A DNA stretch of 64,000 nt from Flagellimonas oceani (GCF_011068285.1 NZ_CP049616.1:3244001-3308000); one strand, 5' to 3'; positions 54,286 to 62,001 are shown, numbered from the stretch's first letter. Notes: generated by a model from the letters alone, not told the origin. Program-made: numbers and translations.

Positions 54286-54966
54286 ATGATCTACAAACTT
54301 TCAAATGAAGCGAGCAAGGATGGGATTGAAAATGAGTTTGAAATCCCCTTCAGATACCCGAACCTCTATACCCCAAACCCGTTGATAAATGGTTTTCACG
54401 AAACCAATATAAGTGTGGTGACCATGGAAAACAAAAATGAGATAACCTTTGCCATATGGGGCCTAATGCCCCAGGATTTTAAAGAGGATTGGCAGATTTT
54501 CCAGGACAATGCCAACACGCTGAACGTTAAAATGGAGGAACTGGAAAGCGTTTCGTGGATGAGGGACTCCTTTACACAACGGCGCTGTTTGATCATTGTT
54601 ACCGGTTTTTACACACACTTGCTGGAGAACGGCAATACCTGCAGTTATTATATCTGCCAGCCATCGGAAAGGCCATTTTATTTGGCGGGCACCTACAACA
54701 TTTTGGACGATGGCTTTTTGTGCACCGCCTTGATCGTCGGCAAAACCGACCCGTTTATTTCCAACTACCACAACATAAGCAATCTGGCCCCGGTTATCGT
54801 TCCCAAGGAAAGAGCCTCCACTTGGTTGGGCGAGGATTCCGATACTGAAAGTCTTTACCGCATCATTAAAGAACCCCATAAAACGCCCTTGAAGGCAAAA
54901 CGTATATCCAATGAGTTCTTTTTAAGGAACCTTGCCTCCAACATGCAGATGGGTTCTTTATTTTAA
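54286..54966 (+). CDS. Degenerate SRAP-like protein (SOS response-associated peptidase family)
   Basis: 226 aa. The fold of SRAP/YedK/HMCES is recognisable: FAIWGLMPQDFKEDW, RRCLIIVTGFYTH in the place of the RCLVPADGFYEW block, and YHNISNLAPVIVPKE in place of the His-containing RMPVIL block. The catalytic Cys2 is absent: the protein starts MIYKLSNEAS, with no Cys near the N-terminus. The Glu of GFYEW is Thr. So the abasic-site cross-linking chemistry cannot be standard. Short motif upstream is shared with two neighbouring units. Confidence 0.82.
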   Translation: MIYKLSNEASKDGIENEFEIPFRYPNLYTPNPLINGFHETNISVVTMENKNEITFAIWGLMPQDFKEDWQIFQDNANTLNVKMEELESVSWMRDSFTQRRCLIIVTGFYTHLLENGNTCSYYICQPSERPFYLAGTYNILDDGFLCTALIVGKTDPFISNYHNISNLAPVIVPKERASTWLGEDSDTESLYRIIKEPHKTPLKAKRISNEFFLRNLASNMQMGSLF

Positions 54967-55025
54967 AACAATTTACGACCGCAGCAAAATCGCCTCTGCA
55001 ACAGCATTTTAACATTTCCACCTTT

Positions 55026-55034
55026 TTGAGTCAA
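55026..55034. promoter_or_regulatory. TTGAnTCAA motif upstream of the DUF1328 gene
   Basis: TTGAGTCAA, a TTGA-N-TCAA palindrome, 109 bp before the DUF1328 ATG. Same motif at 54231-54239 and, with one change at the centre, 57126-57134. Confidence 0.5.
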
Positions 55035-55134
55035 TATATGATCGGAAAGCGGCAAACATGCAACAAAAAGTAAGCGACATTTGTAATGTACTGGTTAAAG
55101 GATAATCGGGCACTAACTTAAAAACACGACTATT

Positions 55135-55296
55135 ATGTTACGTTGGACAATCATCTTTATCATCTTGGCCATTATAGCCGGTGTATTCGGTTTTGGTGGA
55201 ATCGCTGCAGGAGCGGCAAGCATAGCCAAGATTTTATTCTTCATATTCATCGTCCTGTTCATCATTTCGTTGATCACAGGAAGAAAGAGACTATAA
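55135..55296 (+). CDS. DUF1328 (YtjA-type) small membrane protein
   Basis: 53 aa: [20 protein letters not shown], then [20 protein letters not shown] and a basic C-terminus (LITGRKRL). The MLRW start, the central GFGGIA...A.IAK loop and two helices are the DUF1328 pattern. Family members are stress-induced inner-membrane proteins of unknown function. It precedes the acidic lipoprotein by 45 bp and is probably co-transcribed. Confidence 0.9.
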   Translation: MLRWTIIFIILAIIAGVFGFGGIAAGAASIAKILFFIFIVLFIISLITGRKRL

Positions 55297-55341
55297 AATA
55301 TACACACACAAATAAGATCATTAACCCTTAAATAGAGACCC

Positions 55342-55551
55342 ATGAGAAAATCAATAAGTTTATTCGGAATTTTAATAGCAATGGCACTTACCTTGAGTAT
55401 GACCAGTTGCAGAGAGACCAAAGAAGATAAAGCAGAAGAGGCTATCGAAGAGGTAGAGGATGCCGCTGAAGACGTTGGGGATGGCATAGAAGATGCCGCC
55501 GAAGATGTTGAGGACGAAGTGGAGGATGCTACGGACGACAGCCCTCAATAA
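55342..55551 (+). CDS. Small acidic lipoprotein
   Basis: 69 aa. Lipoprotein signal ending LSMTSCRE, then an almost uninterrupted run of Glu, Asp and Ala (EEVEDAAEDVGDGIEDAAED and onwards) predicted to be one amphipathic helix. This is the layout of YtxH/entericidin-like small envelope stress lipoproteins, though no family can be proven. Follows DUF1328; terminator 24 bp downstream. Confidence 0.82.
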   Translation: MRKSISLFGILIAMALTLSMTSCRETKEDKAEEAIEEVEDAAEDVGDGIEDAAEDVEDEVEDATDDSPQ

Positions 55552-55575
55552 AAATACCATTGACACACACTAAGA

Positions 55576-55608
55576 AAAACTCTGGCAAATATTTGTCAGG
55601 GTTTTTTT
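55576..55608 (+). terminator. Terminator after the acidic lipoprotein
   Basis: AAAACTCTGGCAAAT (55576-55590) pairs with ATTTGTCAGGGTTTT (55591-55605), 15 pairs with two G-T, followed by T-run. Confidence 0.8.
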
Positions 55609-55690
55609 GATTGGGCAAGTTTCCAAAAAAACATGTGAATAATAGGGTAATTCATTCTACCTTAGAAGAAACTAACACCGCCATTTTTCT

Positions 55691-57112
55691 TTGAAAACAA
55701 CCTTCACCATTGTTTATGTGCTATCTTCCATCTGGGCCATAGGCGCAATAATCTACCACGGAAGAAGGCCGTCCAGATCCATTAGTTGGGCGTTGACCAT
55801 AATCGCCCTGCCCATACTTGGCGCAGTACTCTACTACCTCTTTGGGGTCAACCGCCGTAAATTCAAATTCTTCAACCCCAAGGAATTCGAGAAAAGAAAA
55901 AAGTACGGCCTTCCAACAACATCGTCACAAAAAAAGCATACTACAAATTTTGAGGACGATATCCGAAAAAAAAGATTGAGCAGGCTCATCAACACCAGTT
56001 CCAACACCAAGGCAACAACGGGCAACAAGATCACCGCGCTACAAGATGGCGGCGAAACCTTTAACACACTGTTCAAGGCCATGGAAAAGGCCCAAAAATT
56101 TATACATGTCCAATATTATATTTTGGAAAGAGGCACCCTATTGGACAAAATGCTGGAGCTCTTCAAAAGAAAAATCGAGGAAGGTGTGGAGGTGCGCATT
56201 ATCTACGACTCGTTGGGAAGCTACAAATTACGCGGCCGGCCCCGAAAAAAGTTTGAGGACATTGGTGTAAAAATATACCCCATTATGCCCATCCGACTGA
56301 AGAACCTCCTGTTCTCGTTGAATTTTAGGAACCACCGAAAAATCGTAATCATCGACAACGAAATCGCCTTTACCGGGGGCGTGAACGTATCCGACAAATA
56401 CATAACACGGCAGAATGGACTGGGCAAATGGAAAGACATCCACTTAATGCTGCACGGCCCCATTGTGAACGATCTGCACATGGTTTTTCTTAAGGATTAT
56501 TTTTTTGCGAGCAACAAAGAGGACTTCCATATCTCCAATTATCTTTCCGAACAGCAAAGGGCAGGTGATGTGGATGCACAGGTAGTGGCCGGTGGACCGG
56601 ATTCCAAGCACCCGACCATAATGCAGCAATATATTGGGATGATGAACCAGGCCCAAAAATCGATTTACATAGCCAACCCCTATTTTGTTCCGGGCGAGGC
56701 CTTTTTGGAAAGCATGAAAATCGTAGCCATGGAGGGAGTTGAAATTAGCCTTTTGGTGCCCAAAAAATCGGATTCCCAAGCAGCAAAATTCGCCATGTTC
56801 TCCCATTTTGAAGAATTATTGGAAGTAGGGATCAAAATTTATTTACGGGAAGACTTTTCCCATAGCAAGATCATGGTCGTGGACGACGACCTGGTCTCCA
56901 TAGGTTCCGGAAACTTTGATATTCGCAGTTTTGAGCTCAATTACGAGACCAATATTCTTATCTACGACAAAAAAATCACTTCCGAAATGATCAGTGAGTT
57001 CAAAAAACTTTGCGATAGGGCCGACCTGGTCACCTTGGAACGCTATCGCAACAGAACAATATGGCTCAGGTTTCTCGAGGGCCTTTTCAAGTTCTTTAAA
57101 CCGGTCATTTGA
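55691..57112 (+). CDS. cls: Cardiolipin synthase (phospholipase D family)
   Basis: 473 aa with a TTG start: an in-frame TAA at 55673 and no ATG before residue ~120 leave TTG at 55691 as the only sensible start (MKTTFTIVYVLSSIW). Two N-terminal membrane segments, then two HKD motifs: NHRKIVIIDNEIAFTGG and HSKIMVVDDDLVSIGSGN. It condenses phosphatidylglycerol or PG plus PE into cardiolipin. It belongs to the stress-like run after the SRAP-like gene. Confidence 0.95.
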   Translation: MKTTFTIVYVLSSIWAIGAIIYHGRRPSRSISWALTIIALPILGAVLYYLFGVNRRKFKFFNPKEFEKRKKYGLPTTSSQKKHTTNFEDDIRKKRLSRLINTSSNTKATTGNKITALQDGGETFNTLFKAMEKAQKFIHVQYYILERGTLLDKMLELFKRKIEEGVEVRIIYDSLGSYKLRGRPRKKFEDIGVKIYPIMPIRLKNLLFSLNFRNHRKIVIIDNEIAFTGGVNVSDKYITRQNGLGKWKDIHLMLHGPIVNDLHMVFLKDYFFASNKEDFHISNYLSEQQRAGDVDAQVVAGGPDSKHPTIMQQYIGMMNQAQKSIYIANPYFVPGEAFLESMKIVAMEGVEISLLVPKKSDSQAAKFAMFSHFEELLEVGIKIYLREDFSHSKIMVVDDDLVSIGSGNFDIRSFELNYETNILIYDKKITSEMISEFKKLCDRADLVTLERYRNRTIWLRFLEGLFKFFKPVI

Positions 57113-57126
57113 TTTTTCTCTTGATT

Positions 57127-57145
57127 TGAATCAATCATTGATTCA
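57127..57145. promoter_or_regulatory. Perfect 19-bp palindrome upstream of the beta-barrel gene
   Basis: TGAATCAAT (57127-57135) and ATTGATTCA (57137-57145) around one central C. It includes TTGAATCAA (57126-57134), the third copy of the TTGAnTCAA motif. It lies 31 bp upstream of the TACCTTTG element, covering the place of the upstream promoter element, as expected for a repressor or an activator. Confidence 0.7.
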
Positions 57146-57175
57146 TTTGCGCTAAGTAGATTTTTGGGACAAAAC

Positions 57176-57183
57176 TACCTTTG
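57176..57183 (+). promoter_or_regulatory. -7 element of the beta-barrel gene
   Basis: TACCTTTG matches TAnnTTTG, 18 bp before the ATG at 57202. Upstream TTG (57147-57149) is 26 bp away, longer than usual, so the promoter may need an activator. Confidence 0.55.
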
Positions 57184-57201
57184 TATCAAAATAAAACTAT
57201 C

Positions 57202-57666
57202 ATGAAAAACGCAATTTTATTTCTATTTTTTATCGGAGCTACAGCCCTTAGCGCGCAGAGCATATCAAAAAATGCATTGGGTATCAGAGTGGGCGACAAC
57301 GACGGTTTTGGTGGGGAAATCTCCTATCAACGCTACCTGCACGAGAACAACCGATTGGAGTTCGACCTTGGCTGGAGGGATTCCGATAATGTAGAAGCCT
57401 TTAAATTGGTAGGCCTGTACCAATGGGTAATGCCCATAGATGGAGGCTTTAACTGGTACGTAGGTGCCGGTGGTGGAGTAGGATCTTTTGACGCCGGTGA
57501 AAATGATGGGGCATTTGCCCTGATCGCCGGAGATATTGGTATCGAATACGATTTCAATATTCCATTGTTGATTTCGCTGGACATGAGGCCGGAAATCGGT
57601 TTCAACGATAATTATTCCGATGACCTTGACCTAGATATAGCACTTGGGCTCAGGTACCAATTTTAA
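57202..57666 (+). CDS. Small outer-membrane beta-barrel protein
   Basis: 154 aa from ATG 57202; signal peptide (ILFLFFIGATALSAQ). Eight or so short amphipathic strands (GGEISYQRYLHENNRLEFDL through NWYVGAGGGVGSF to LDIALGLRYQF) with a C-terminal Phe suggest a small OmpX/OmpW-type barrel. Function unknown. Behind a perfect palindrome, so tightly regulated. Terminator follows. Confidence 0.85.
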   Translation: MKNAILFLFFIGATALSAQSISKNALGIRVGDNDGFGGEISYQRYLHENNRLEFDLGWRDSDNVEAFKLVGLYQWVMPIDGGFNWYVGAGGGVGSFDAGENDGAFALIAGDIGIEYDFNIPLLISLDMRPEIGFNDNYSDDLDLDIALGLRYQF

Positions 57667-57685
57667 GAAGAACATAACTTACATA

Positions 57686-57717
57686 AAAAGGGCAAATTAT
57701 AATTTGCCCTTTTTTTA
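57686..57717 (+). terminator. Terminator after the beta-barrel gene
   Basis: AAAAGGGCAAATTA pairs with TAATTTGCCCTTTT around 57700, essentially loop-free palindrome ending in seven T. Confidence 0.85.
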
Positions 57718-57728
57718 ACCCTTTAATT

Positions 57729-58358
57729 TTGAAAAGAAAACTAAAATTACTCTTCCTACTATTTATATCGGTATTTTTAGTTGTCATTATTTTGAAAGAA
57801 CCAAAAAATACCATACCAAAAAGCATTGAACAAGAGGTACTGATCGCCATGGGGTACTTTCCCGACCTCGATGGCATTCCCATTGAGTTCAAGTTTAAAA
57901 AGAACATCAAAAAATCGGTGATGCAGGCCCAGCCCACTTGGAGCGGACTTCTTAAGCCCAAGAGCAAGCGCAGCTACGTGATTTTGATCAGCGAAAACTT
58001 TAAGATATCCGGCGAAGAATTCAAGACCGTTGATGTACCAAAAGATGTTTTGATCGGATGGATAGGCCACGAACTTGGGCACGTTATGGACTACCAACAA
58101 CGGGGCAACCTCAACCTGATAGGGTTTGGCATCAGATACGTGCTTTTGAAAGAATTTGTAAAGAAGGCCGAACGCGCCGCCGACTCCTTTGCCGTTTCCA
58201 GAGGCATGTCCGAATACATTCTGAAAACAAAACGGTTTATCCTCGACAACTCGGAAATCGACGAGACCTACAAGGCACGCATCAAGCAATATTACCTTTC
58301 TCCCGATGAGATCATGGAAATGGTCAAGGAACTGGATTCAATACAAGGGAACGGTTAA
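57729..58358 (+). CDS. Secreted HELGH zinc-metallopeptidase-like protein
   Basis: 209 aa with a TTG start (MKRKLKLLFLL): the next ATG is at residue ~41 and would remove the membrane anchor (LFLLFISVFLVVIIL). The zincin motif IGHELGHVMDYQ (residues ~113-118) is followed by AERAADSFAVSRG, where Glu and Asp could be the third metal ligand, like M48-type or DUF-type peptidases. The rest has no known family. Its stop interleaves with that of GH3 (TTAA). Confidence 0.75.
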   Translation: MKRKLKLLFLLFISVFLVVIILKEPKNTIPKSIEQEVLIAMGYFPDLDGIPIEFKFKKNIKKSVMQAQPTWSGLLKPKSKRSYVILISENFKISGEEFKTVDVPKDVLIGWIGHELGHVMDYQQRGNLNLIGFGIRYVLLKEFVKKAERAADSFAVSRGMSEYILKTKRFILDNSEIDETYKARIKQYYLSPDEIMEMVKELDSIQGNG

Positions 58359-59878
58359 GCCTTTTGCGACACAAAATCCTCCCATTCCTTAAAACGTTCC
58401 TCTCCCATAACACGTTCCATTTTTACCTGTCCGCCTTTTTTCTTGTTGGCTCCGTTCCAGTCAGCGAACATTTGCTTGGGCACAAAGTTCACCTTTACCC
58501 CTTCCAGGGCCTTGCTACGGGCCACTTTATAGTTTTTATTCGCTTCCTTGAGGTATTTGTCCAGAACATCTGCCGTTTTCCCTTCATCCAATTTACTGTC
58601 GGAACCCAGATACCATGAGTGGTAAAAGCCATCATCAAAACGTTTGGCGCAGAGCGTGTATTCCGGCACCTTAATATCGAGTTCCTCTTCCAAGTGCTTC
58701 ACGGCATCGTTCAGTTTGTTCACGGAAAGCTGGGAGCCCACCGTGTTCAGGAAAAATTTGGTACGCCCGGTAATCTTTATTTCTGCTCTTTCCACATCCG
58801 TAAAGGCAATCGTATCGCCAATAATGTAACGCCAAGCACCTGAAACGGTAGATATGATCAGAACATAATCCACATCTTCCTCTACATTATCCAAGGTAAT
58901 TGAAGGAGCATCATCTGTCAACGAACCATCTTGGTTAACATATTTGGGCTCAAAGGGAACAAACTCAAAATAGATTCCATTGTCCGTAATCAATTTCATT
59001 GCCGTGGTCTCGGGCCTGTTCTGGCAGGCAAAGAATCCTTCGGAGGCCAAATAGGTATCGATTATTTGAATGGGATGTGCCAACAGGGCATTGAAACTTT
59101 TCTCGTAAGGATCAAATGCAACGCCCCCGGACGTATAGGCCCGCAAATTGGGCCATATTTGATGAATATTGTCCACATTATGATAGTCGATTACTTTTTT
59201 GAGCATCAGCTCCATCCACGATGGGATACCGCTCAAGGCGCCTATGTCCCAATTTTTGGCATTTTTGGCTATGGACAGTACCCGTTCGTCCCAATCGTCT
59301 ATTTTGGCAATTTGGTCTCCGGGCTTGTAGTACTTTTTGAACCAGAACGGAATATTGCTGGCACTGATCCCACTGATCTCCCCTTCCTTTTTGCCATCGC
59401 GTTCCTGCAAGTTGGTGGAACTTCCCAGCATCATGATCTCTTTCTCAAAAAAGTCGGCGGGCATATCAAAATTGCTCATCGCATATACCTGGTGCCTTCC
59501 AGCCCGGGTAATGGAATCGACCATATCTTCGGTAACGGGTATCCTTTTGGATTTCTTGCCCGTGGTTCCGGAGCTGAGGGCAAAAAAATCGGGGCTTCCG
59601 GGCCAAGTCACGTCAGGCTCACCGGCAATCGTCTTGCTCCACCACTCCTCTGTAATTTTTTTGTAATCGTGGTACGGTATGGCCTCGCTAAATGCTTCTT
59701 GAACGTCATCGGACTTTAAAATGGACGCAAACCCATAGTGCTTTCCAAATTGGGTATCCTTGGCGCTCTCCAATAATTCTATGAGCACCTTTTTTTGTTC
59801 TTCAACAGGACTGGGGTCCCCGCTCAAGGCTTCCCTAGCCTCTATAACTCCCTTAATAATGTTCCCAATAATAGCCAT
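58355..59878 (-). CDS. GH3-family acyl-acid-amido synthetase-like protein
   Basis: 507 aa of the GH3 auxin-responsive promoter family, an ANL-superfamily adenylating enzyme. The ATP P-loop-like motif is seen in FFALSSGTTGKKSKRIPVT near residue 105; TYLASEGFFACQ and YIIGDTIAFTDVERAEIKITG follow in order. In plants GH3 joins amino acids to jasmonate or auxin; bacterial substrates are unknown. Monocistronic here, overlapping the HELGH gene 3' to 3' by four bases. Confidence 0.92.
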   Translation of the reverse strand: MAIIGNIIKGVIEAREALSGDPSPVEEQKKVLIELLESAKDTQFGKHYGFASILKSDDVQEAFSEAIPYHDYKKITEEWWSKTIAGEPDVTWPGSPDFFALSSGTTGKKSKRIPVTEDMVDSITRAGRHQVYAMSNFDMPADFFEKEIMMLGSSTNLQERDGKKEGEISGISASNIPFWFKKYYKPGDQIAKIDDWDERVLSIAKNAKNWDIGALSGIPSWMELMLKKVIDYHNVDNIHQIWPNLRAYTSGGVAFDPYEKSFNALLAHPIQIIDTYLASEGFFACQNRPETTAMKLITDNGIYFEFVPFEPKYVNQDGSLTDDAPSITLDNVEEDVDYVLIISTVSGAWRYIIGDTIAFTDVERAEIKITGRTKFFLNTVGSQLSVNKLNDAVKHLEEELDIKVPEYTLCAKRFDDGFYHSWYLGSDSKLDEGKTADVLDKYLKEANKNYKVARSKALEGVKVNFVPKQMFADWNGANKKKGGQVKMERVMGEERFKEWEDFVSQKA

Positions 59879-59962
59879 ATCGAATAATTTTAGTCATGTA
59901 AAATTACCCACATCTGTACATTGGGATTCACTCAATCCATTTTTTGATCGACTTAAATGATC

Positions 59963-60259
59963 TTAAAAATTTACGGCTGCAAGTACGGGTGACGAGGTAT
60001 CGGGGACTTTCTTGCAAGAAGGCTGCTCCAAGTTGATGGCAATTTTGGAATAAAGGGGCTCCGGTGTTTCCTTATGCACCGAAACATTACCGTTGGACGA
60101 GTTTATTTCAATCGTCACCAAAGAAAGATAATTCATGAGGTGTTCGGCCTCTTTTATCAATATCTTTACCACCTGAAGCCGCACCGCATACTCCAAATTG
60201 ATCCTGCGCTGATGGCTCATGCTCCTTTCGGTCCCTGAATTGTTCCAGATTATTTCCAA
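59963..60259 (-). CDS. Small hypothetical protein
   Basis: 98 aa (ATG at 60259; a second ATG at 60220 gives 85 aa). The N-terminal half is helical (YAVRLQVVKILIKEAEHLMN); the rest is irregular. Codon use fits the genome, which supports it as real, but there is no family match. Upstream AT-rich region has a TATTTTTG-like element. Confidence 0.5.
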   Translation of the reverse strand: MEIIWNNSGTERSMSHQRRINLEYAVRLQVVKILIKEAEHLMNYLSLVTIEINSSNGNVSVHKETPEPLYSKIAINLEQPSCKKVPDTSSPVLAAVNF

Positions 60260-60550
60260 GTCAAAATTTTGAACAAAAATAGCACAAACAATGTTTAATT
60301 TACAATTACGAAACGTTAAATTAACATTGAATTTTTTATTCTATAGTATTGAACATTTTAACCAGTGCTTGTTAACACAGGATATCAATAGATTAACACT
60401 CTTATCGCCCTCTCATTTAGATTTTTCCAACACTTCAACAAAAGACTTCTTAATGTTTTCATAAATATGAAAATCAAATGGTTGTATAGGCAAAAAATAT
60501 CAAACTAACTCTTATATTTAGCCGATTGCGAATAATTTTAAAAACAAAAA
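60260..60550. other. Gene-free divergent region
   Basis: 291 bp, about 70% A+T. It includes TATTTTTG-like and GTTAA-rich stretches, presumably the divergent promoters of the 98-aa and 75-aa genes. No supported reading frame, hairpin terminator or repeat seen. Confidence 0.4.
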
Positions 60551-60778
60551 ATGACCCACGAATTACTAGAAAAGGCGGAAGAGTTTGAAAAAAGGCCAAT
60601 GAGCCACATGTCCACCAGCGATAGGGTTAAGGCCTCCAGAGAAGCAAAGAGCTTGATTCTTTCCATCAACGAGATTTATAAAAAGACCAAGGATTCCAAA
60701 TTAATGGAAACCATGAAGAATATTACCGCTAAAAAGCGCAAAATAGAAAAACGGCTCAAAGGTTCGCCTTTGGCATAA
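60551..60778 (+). CDS. Small basic helical protein
   Basis: 75 aa, Lys/Glu-rich and all-helical by sequence (SDRVKASREAKSLILSINEI; ITAKKRKIEKRLKGS). No signal peptide. Basic proteins of this size recur in Bacteroidota next to housekeeping genes without known function; nucleic-acid or ribosome contact is possible from charge alone. ATG directly preceded by an A-rich leader. Confidence 0.72.
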   Translation: MTHELLEKAEEFEKRPMSHMSTSDRVKASREAKSLILSINEIYKKTKDSKLMETMKNITAKKRKIEKRLKGSPLA

Positions 60779-61064
60779 ACCAAATTTTATGGGAGGATGC
60801 ATGGTTCGTCCAGAAGCAAACATCCTTCCATAAACTCTATTTCCCCTCCCTCCAAACACTTATAAACCACTGTATTTCAACGAATAAGATTTTTTAGGCA
60901 GTTTTTCTTATTGCCAAAAAATATACTTTTCCCATTTACATAACTTTTCCGACCAATTATGTCCCAATTACTGCAACCAATAAAAATATGGATTGTAGAG
61001 GCGTTTGTTTTGGATAATTTAGGTGTGTAGTTTTAACTCAGCTAAATAACAAACACTCAAAAAA
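60779..61064. other. Gene-free stretch with a long-loop hairpin
   Basis: TATGGGAGGATG (60788-60799) pairs with CATCCTTCCATA (60821-60832) around a 21-base loop, with no T-run, just downstream of the 75-aa gene. Toward the end, TTTG and TAATTTAG at about 61007-61021 could form the promoter of the 33-residue peptide. Nothing else supported. Confidence 0.4.
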
Positions 61065-61166
61065 ATGAACACAATCGAAGCAAAATTGGGATACCTTTTT
61101 TGGTATGTAGCAATTGCCTTGTCCGTTTACTTTCTTTTAAGCAGTATATACTTCTACATTAATTAG
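61065..61166 (+). CDS. 33-residue membrane peptide
   Basis: ATG at 61065, TAG at 61164. The product is one helix: MNTIEAKLGYLFWYVAIALS continuing VYFLLSSIYFYIN. It has its own leader and a good terminator 59 bp downstream, which supports a real short transcript. No family known. Confidence 0.5.
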   Translation: MNTIEAKLGYLFWYVAIALSVYFLLSSIYFYIN

Positions 61167-61224
61167 CCATACTAAACACCGACCCATCAATCAAAAATCA
61201 TCACCATTGGTAATATGTCTCAGC

Positions 61225-61250
61225 GGGATCCCTTTTTAGGGGTCCTTTTT
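61225..61250 (+). terminator. Terminator after the 33-residue peptide
   Basis: GGATCCC (61226-61232) pairs with GGGGTCC (61239-61245), one G-T, six-base loop, then T-run. It blocks read-through into the arsenosugar genes. Confidence 0.7.
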
Positions 61251-61342
61251 GTTTTGTTCCCCATACTTAAAACACTTGGGCCGGTTGATGCCCCGGATAA
61301 AAAAATCGCCCGGGAAAATACCTTACCCTCAAAATTACTCTC

Positions 61343-61350
61343 TATCTTTA
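61343..61350 (+). promoter_or_regulatory. Possible -7 element of the arsenosugar operon
   Basis: TATCTTTA differs from TAnnTTTG at its last base and lies 36 bp before the TTG start at 61387, after the terminator at 61225. Confidence 0.35.
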
Positions 61351-61386
61351 AACAGCGTTTTTCAATCTTAGCTAAATCCAAAAAAG

Positions 61387-62001
61387 TTGAGCAAAAACCT
61401 ACTTTTAATCCTTACGCGAAATCCCGAACTTGGTAAATGCAAGACCCGATTGGCCGCCAAAGTGGGCGACCGGGCCGCTTTGGACATTTATACATTTTTG
61501 TTGGAGAAGACCCTGTCGTTCACCAAAGATCTAGAAGTTGAAAAATGGGTCTACTATTCGGAAGAGATTTGGGAAGATGACATTTGGACGAGCGATGTGT
61601 ATCAGAAAAAGCTTCAGGTCGGCAATGATCTTGGCGAACGGATGCTGAACGCTTTTAAGGAAGGCTTCGATGCAGGGTTCAAAAACATTATCATTATCGG
61701 GAGCGATATGTATCATTTAAACCAATCTGATTTGGAGGAAGCTTTTTCAAAATTAAAAGACCACAACTATGTTGTAGGGCCAGCAGAAGATGGCGGCTAC
61801 TATCTTTTGGGAATGAAATCTTTAAGGACAGCTTTGTTCCAAAACAAAAAATGGGGCACCGATTCGGTACTAGCGGACACGCTTTCCGATATTAAAGGTG
61901 AAAAAACAGCCCTTCTCCAAGAAAAAAACGACGTTGACCATTACGAAGATATCAAGGACATTAAGGCCTTTGCGCCATTTTTAAAACATATAAGAAAATG
62001 A
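61387..62001 (+). CDS. TIGR04282-family arsenosugar biosynthesis glycosyltransferase
   Basis: 204 aa with a TTG start (MSKNLLLILTRNPELGKCKT). GT-A fold: the N-terminal nucleotide-binding strand, 'TRNPELGKCKTRLAAKVG', and the conserved IIIGSDMYHLNQSDLEEAF and GPAEDGGYYLLGMK. The family occurs with ArsM, ArsS and a nucleoside phosphorylase in arsenosugar clusters, where it would attach a sugar to the arsenic moiety. Overlaps the PNP gene by four bases. Confidence 0.9.
   Translation: MSKNLLLILTRNPELGKCKTRLAAKVGDRAALDIYTFLLEKTLSFTKDLEVEKWVYYSEEIWEDDIWTSDVYQKKLQVGNDLGERMLNAFKEGFDAGFKNIIIIGSDMYHLNQSDLEEAFSKLKDHNYVVGPAEDGGYYLLGMKSLRTALFQNKKWGTDSVLADTLSDIKGEKTALLQEKNDVDHYEDIKDIKAFAPFLKHIRK

Noticed and set aside
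55058..55105. 15-codon frame (MQQKVSDIC...) upstream of DUF1328
   Set aside because: Too short and with no supporting signal; could be a leader peptide but nothing shows it.
61215..61436. 73-codon frame before the arsenosugar glycosyltransferase
   Set aside because: It runs through the terminator at 61225-61250 and overlaps the glycosyltransferase out of frame.
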